Of a stretch of 6,527 nucleotides of DNA, positions 6,108-6,527 are shown one piece after another. Source of the stretch: Flavipsychrobacter stenotrophus. Its GTDB lineage: Bacteria; Bacteroidota; Bacteroidia; Chitinophagales; Chitinophagaceae. Location of the stretch: NCBI GenBank assembly GCA_947372365.1, contig CANBTK010000116.1:1-6527 (forward strand), in the 5' to 3' direction. The notes under the pieces were generated by a model. That model had not been told where the DNA came from, made no database searches, and saw only the letters and a program-made list of their open reading frames with translations. How positions within the stretch are numbered: position 1 is the stretch's first letter; every line of letters begins with the position of its first letter. Both the position numbers and the translations under genes were made by a program.

Positions 6108-6337
6108 GTGCCGGGTAGGGTGGATGCGGGCGTGGCGAAGCAATATGGCGGGTGGCATGCACTATGAAACTGAAGCACCGATGGTTGTGAGGTTGCTTCG
6201 CTGCGCGCACAATGACTGGGTTTATGTGAGAGAACCTAGGGCTGCCTGTACGTGATGCTCCCCCACAGTTGAGTCCTGTTAATCTGTAGCGTTCGGCTTC
6301 AAGATAAGGCCACACCTTTTACTGCCACATTCCTGAA
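6108..6337. other. Intergenic region without a supportable gene
   Basis: This stretch separates the terminator of the gldFG unit from the converging gene at the right edge. A degenerate inverted repeat occupies 6136-6216. The rest (6217-6337) shows no recognisable protein, no tRNA-like fold and no hairpin with a T-tract on the minus strand, so the terminator of the right-hand gene is not identified. An open frame on the minus strand across 6067-6315 overlaps the terminator and gives a low-complexity product with no family features. Confidence 0.55.
6136..6216. repeat. Degenerate dispersed inverted repeat (GAAGCAAT/ATTGCTTC type)
   Basis: CGAAGCAA (6136-6143) and TTGCTTCG (6193-6200) are perfect 8-bp inverted repeats about 50 nt apart. 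The right half continues through CTGCGCGCACAATGAC (6201-6216). From memory, this resembles the widespread intergenic string 'ATTGCTTCG...CTCGCAATGAC', which occurs as long palindromic elements in many bacterial genomes. The outer left arm (GTCATTGCGAG) is not recognisable here, so this copy is decayed or partial. The family relation was not checked by a search. Confidence 0.45.
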
Positions 6338-6527
6338 CTACTCCTCGTCAAAAGTATCTTTCATTATCTTTTTGTAGGCGAGTAGGGCTGCGGGGTCTTT
6401 TTCTGCTGCAATAACGTTTTTCATGGCTTCTTTCACAATAGCCAACCGCCTTGTTGCAGTGGCCGCTACTTCTTTGTCGTCGGCCGAGGTATCTGATTTT
6501 TGTTCGTTGGCAGCTTGTGCCAGCCTT
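6338..6527 (-). CDS. C-terminal 62 residues of an unrecognised protein, 5' truncated by window
   Basis: Reading the minus strand from the right edge, one frame stays open for 62 codons to a TAG at 6340-6338. The product starts RLAQAANEQKSDTSADDKEV, continues with TRRLAIVKEAMKNVIAAEKD and ends KKIMKDTFDEE. It is rich in Ala, Lys, Glu and Asp and looks like an acidic linker followed by one or two amphipathic helices. The composition and the codon use, similar to neighbouring genes, support real coding. The start and most of the gene lie outside. No family is recognised, and the tail is too short and too biased to suggest a function. The gene converges with the gldFG-DUF4340 unit. Confidence 0.6.
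   Translation of the reverse strand, partial: RLAQAANEQKSDTSADDKEVAATATRRLAIVKEAMKNVIAAEKDPAALLAYKKIMKDTFDEE

Noticed and set aside
6067..6315. 82-codon open frame on the minus strand after the terminator
   Set aside because: It covers the terminator hairpin and the palindromic repeat, and its product looks like translated repeat DNA rather than a protein.
1..6527. CRISPR array, tRNA, rRNA or insertion sequence
   Set aside because: No regularly spaced identical repeats, cloverleaf-like segment, rRNA motif or transposase reading frame is visible.

Overview
The window reads as chromosomal DNA from a member of the Bacteroidota, most plausibly a gliding or formerly gliding lineage such as the Chitinophagia. 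The evidence is a gldF-gldG pair, TAnnTTTG-type promoter elements, start codons without Shine-Dalgarno sequences, and a cell-surface type lipoprotein. The class assignment is inference; no rRNA or other marker gene is present.

Layout. Positions 1-450 (+) hold the C-terminal part of a nucleotide-sugar epimerase of the WbpP/TviC type, cut by the window edge. It converges with a minus-strand lipoprotein gene (665-1969). Between them lie a degenerate CGCAAAG-type repeat (500-538) and a strong hairpin with T-tracts on both sides (604-642) that can end transcription from both genes. The lipoprotein is unusual: six kelch-like blades appear to be inserted into a small cysteine-containing beta-sandwich or barrel-like domain. 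A 393-nt divergent intergenic region (1988-2380) carries a good promoter for the lipoprotein, with a perfect 14-bp palindrome in its spacer, and a -7 element for the rightward genes.

The rightward unit comprises gldF (2381-3130), gldG (3141-4856) and a DUF4340-like gene (4939-6009). GldF is the six-helix permease. GldG is a large periplasmic protein with one membrane anchor at each end. The third protein is membrane-anchored and mostly extracytoplasmic. Together they look like the membrane and periplasmic parts of one ABC-type complex; the ATPase (GldA in Flavobacterium) is not in the window. Two hairpins followed by T-rich stretches (6029-6068 and 6069-6107) close this unit.

From 6108 to 6337 there is no supportable gene, only a degenerate inverted repeat resembling the widespread GAAGCAAT/ATTGCTTC intergenic family. 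At 6338-6527 the last 62 codons of an unrecognised minus-strand gene enter from the right.

The best candidates for something under-described are the kelch-inside-a-small-domain lipoprotein with its palindrome-bearing promoter, and the coupling of gldFG to a DUF4340 protein.
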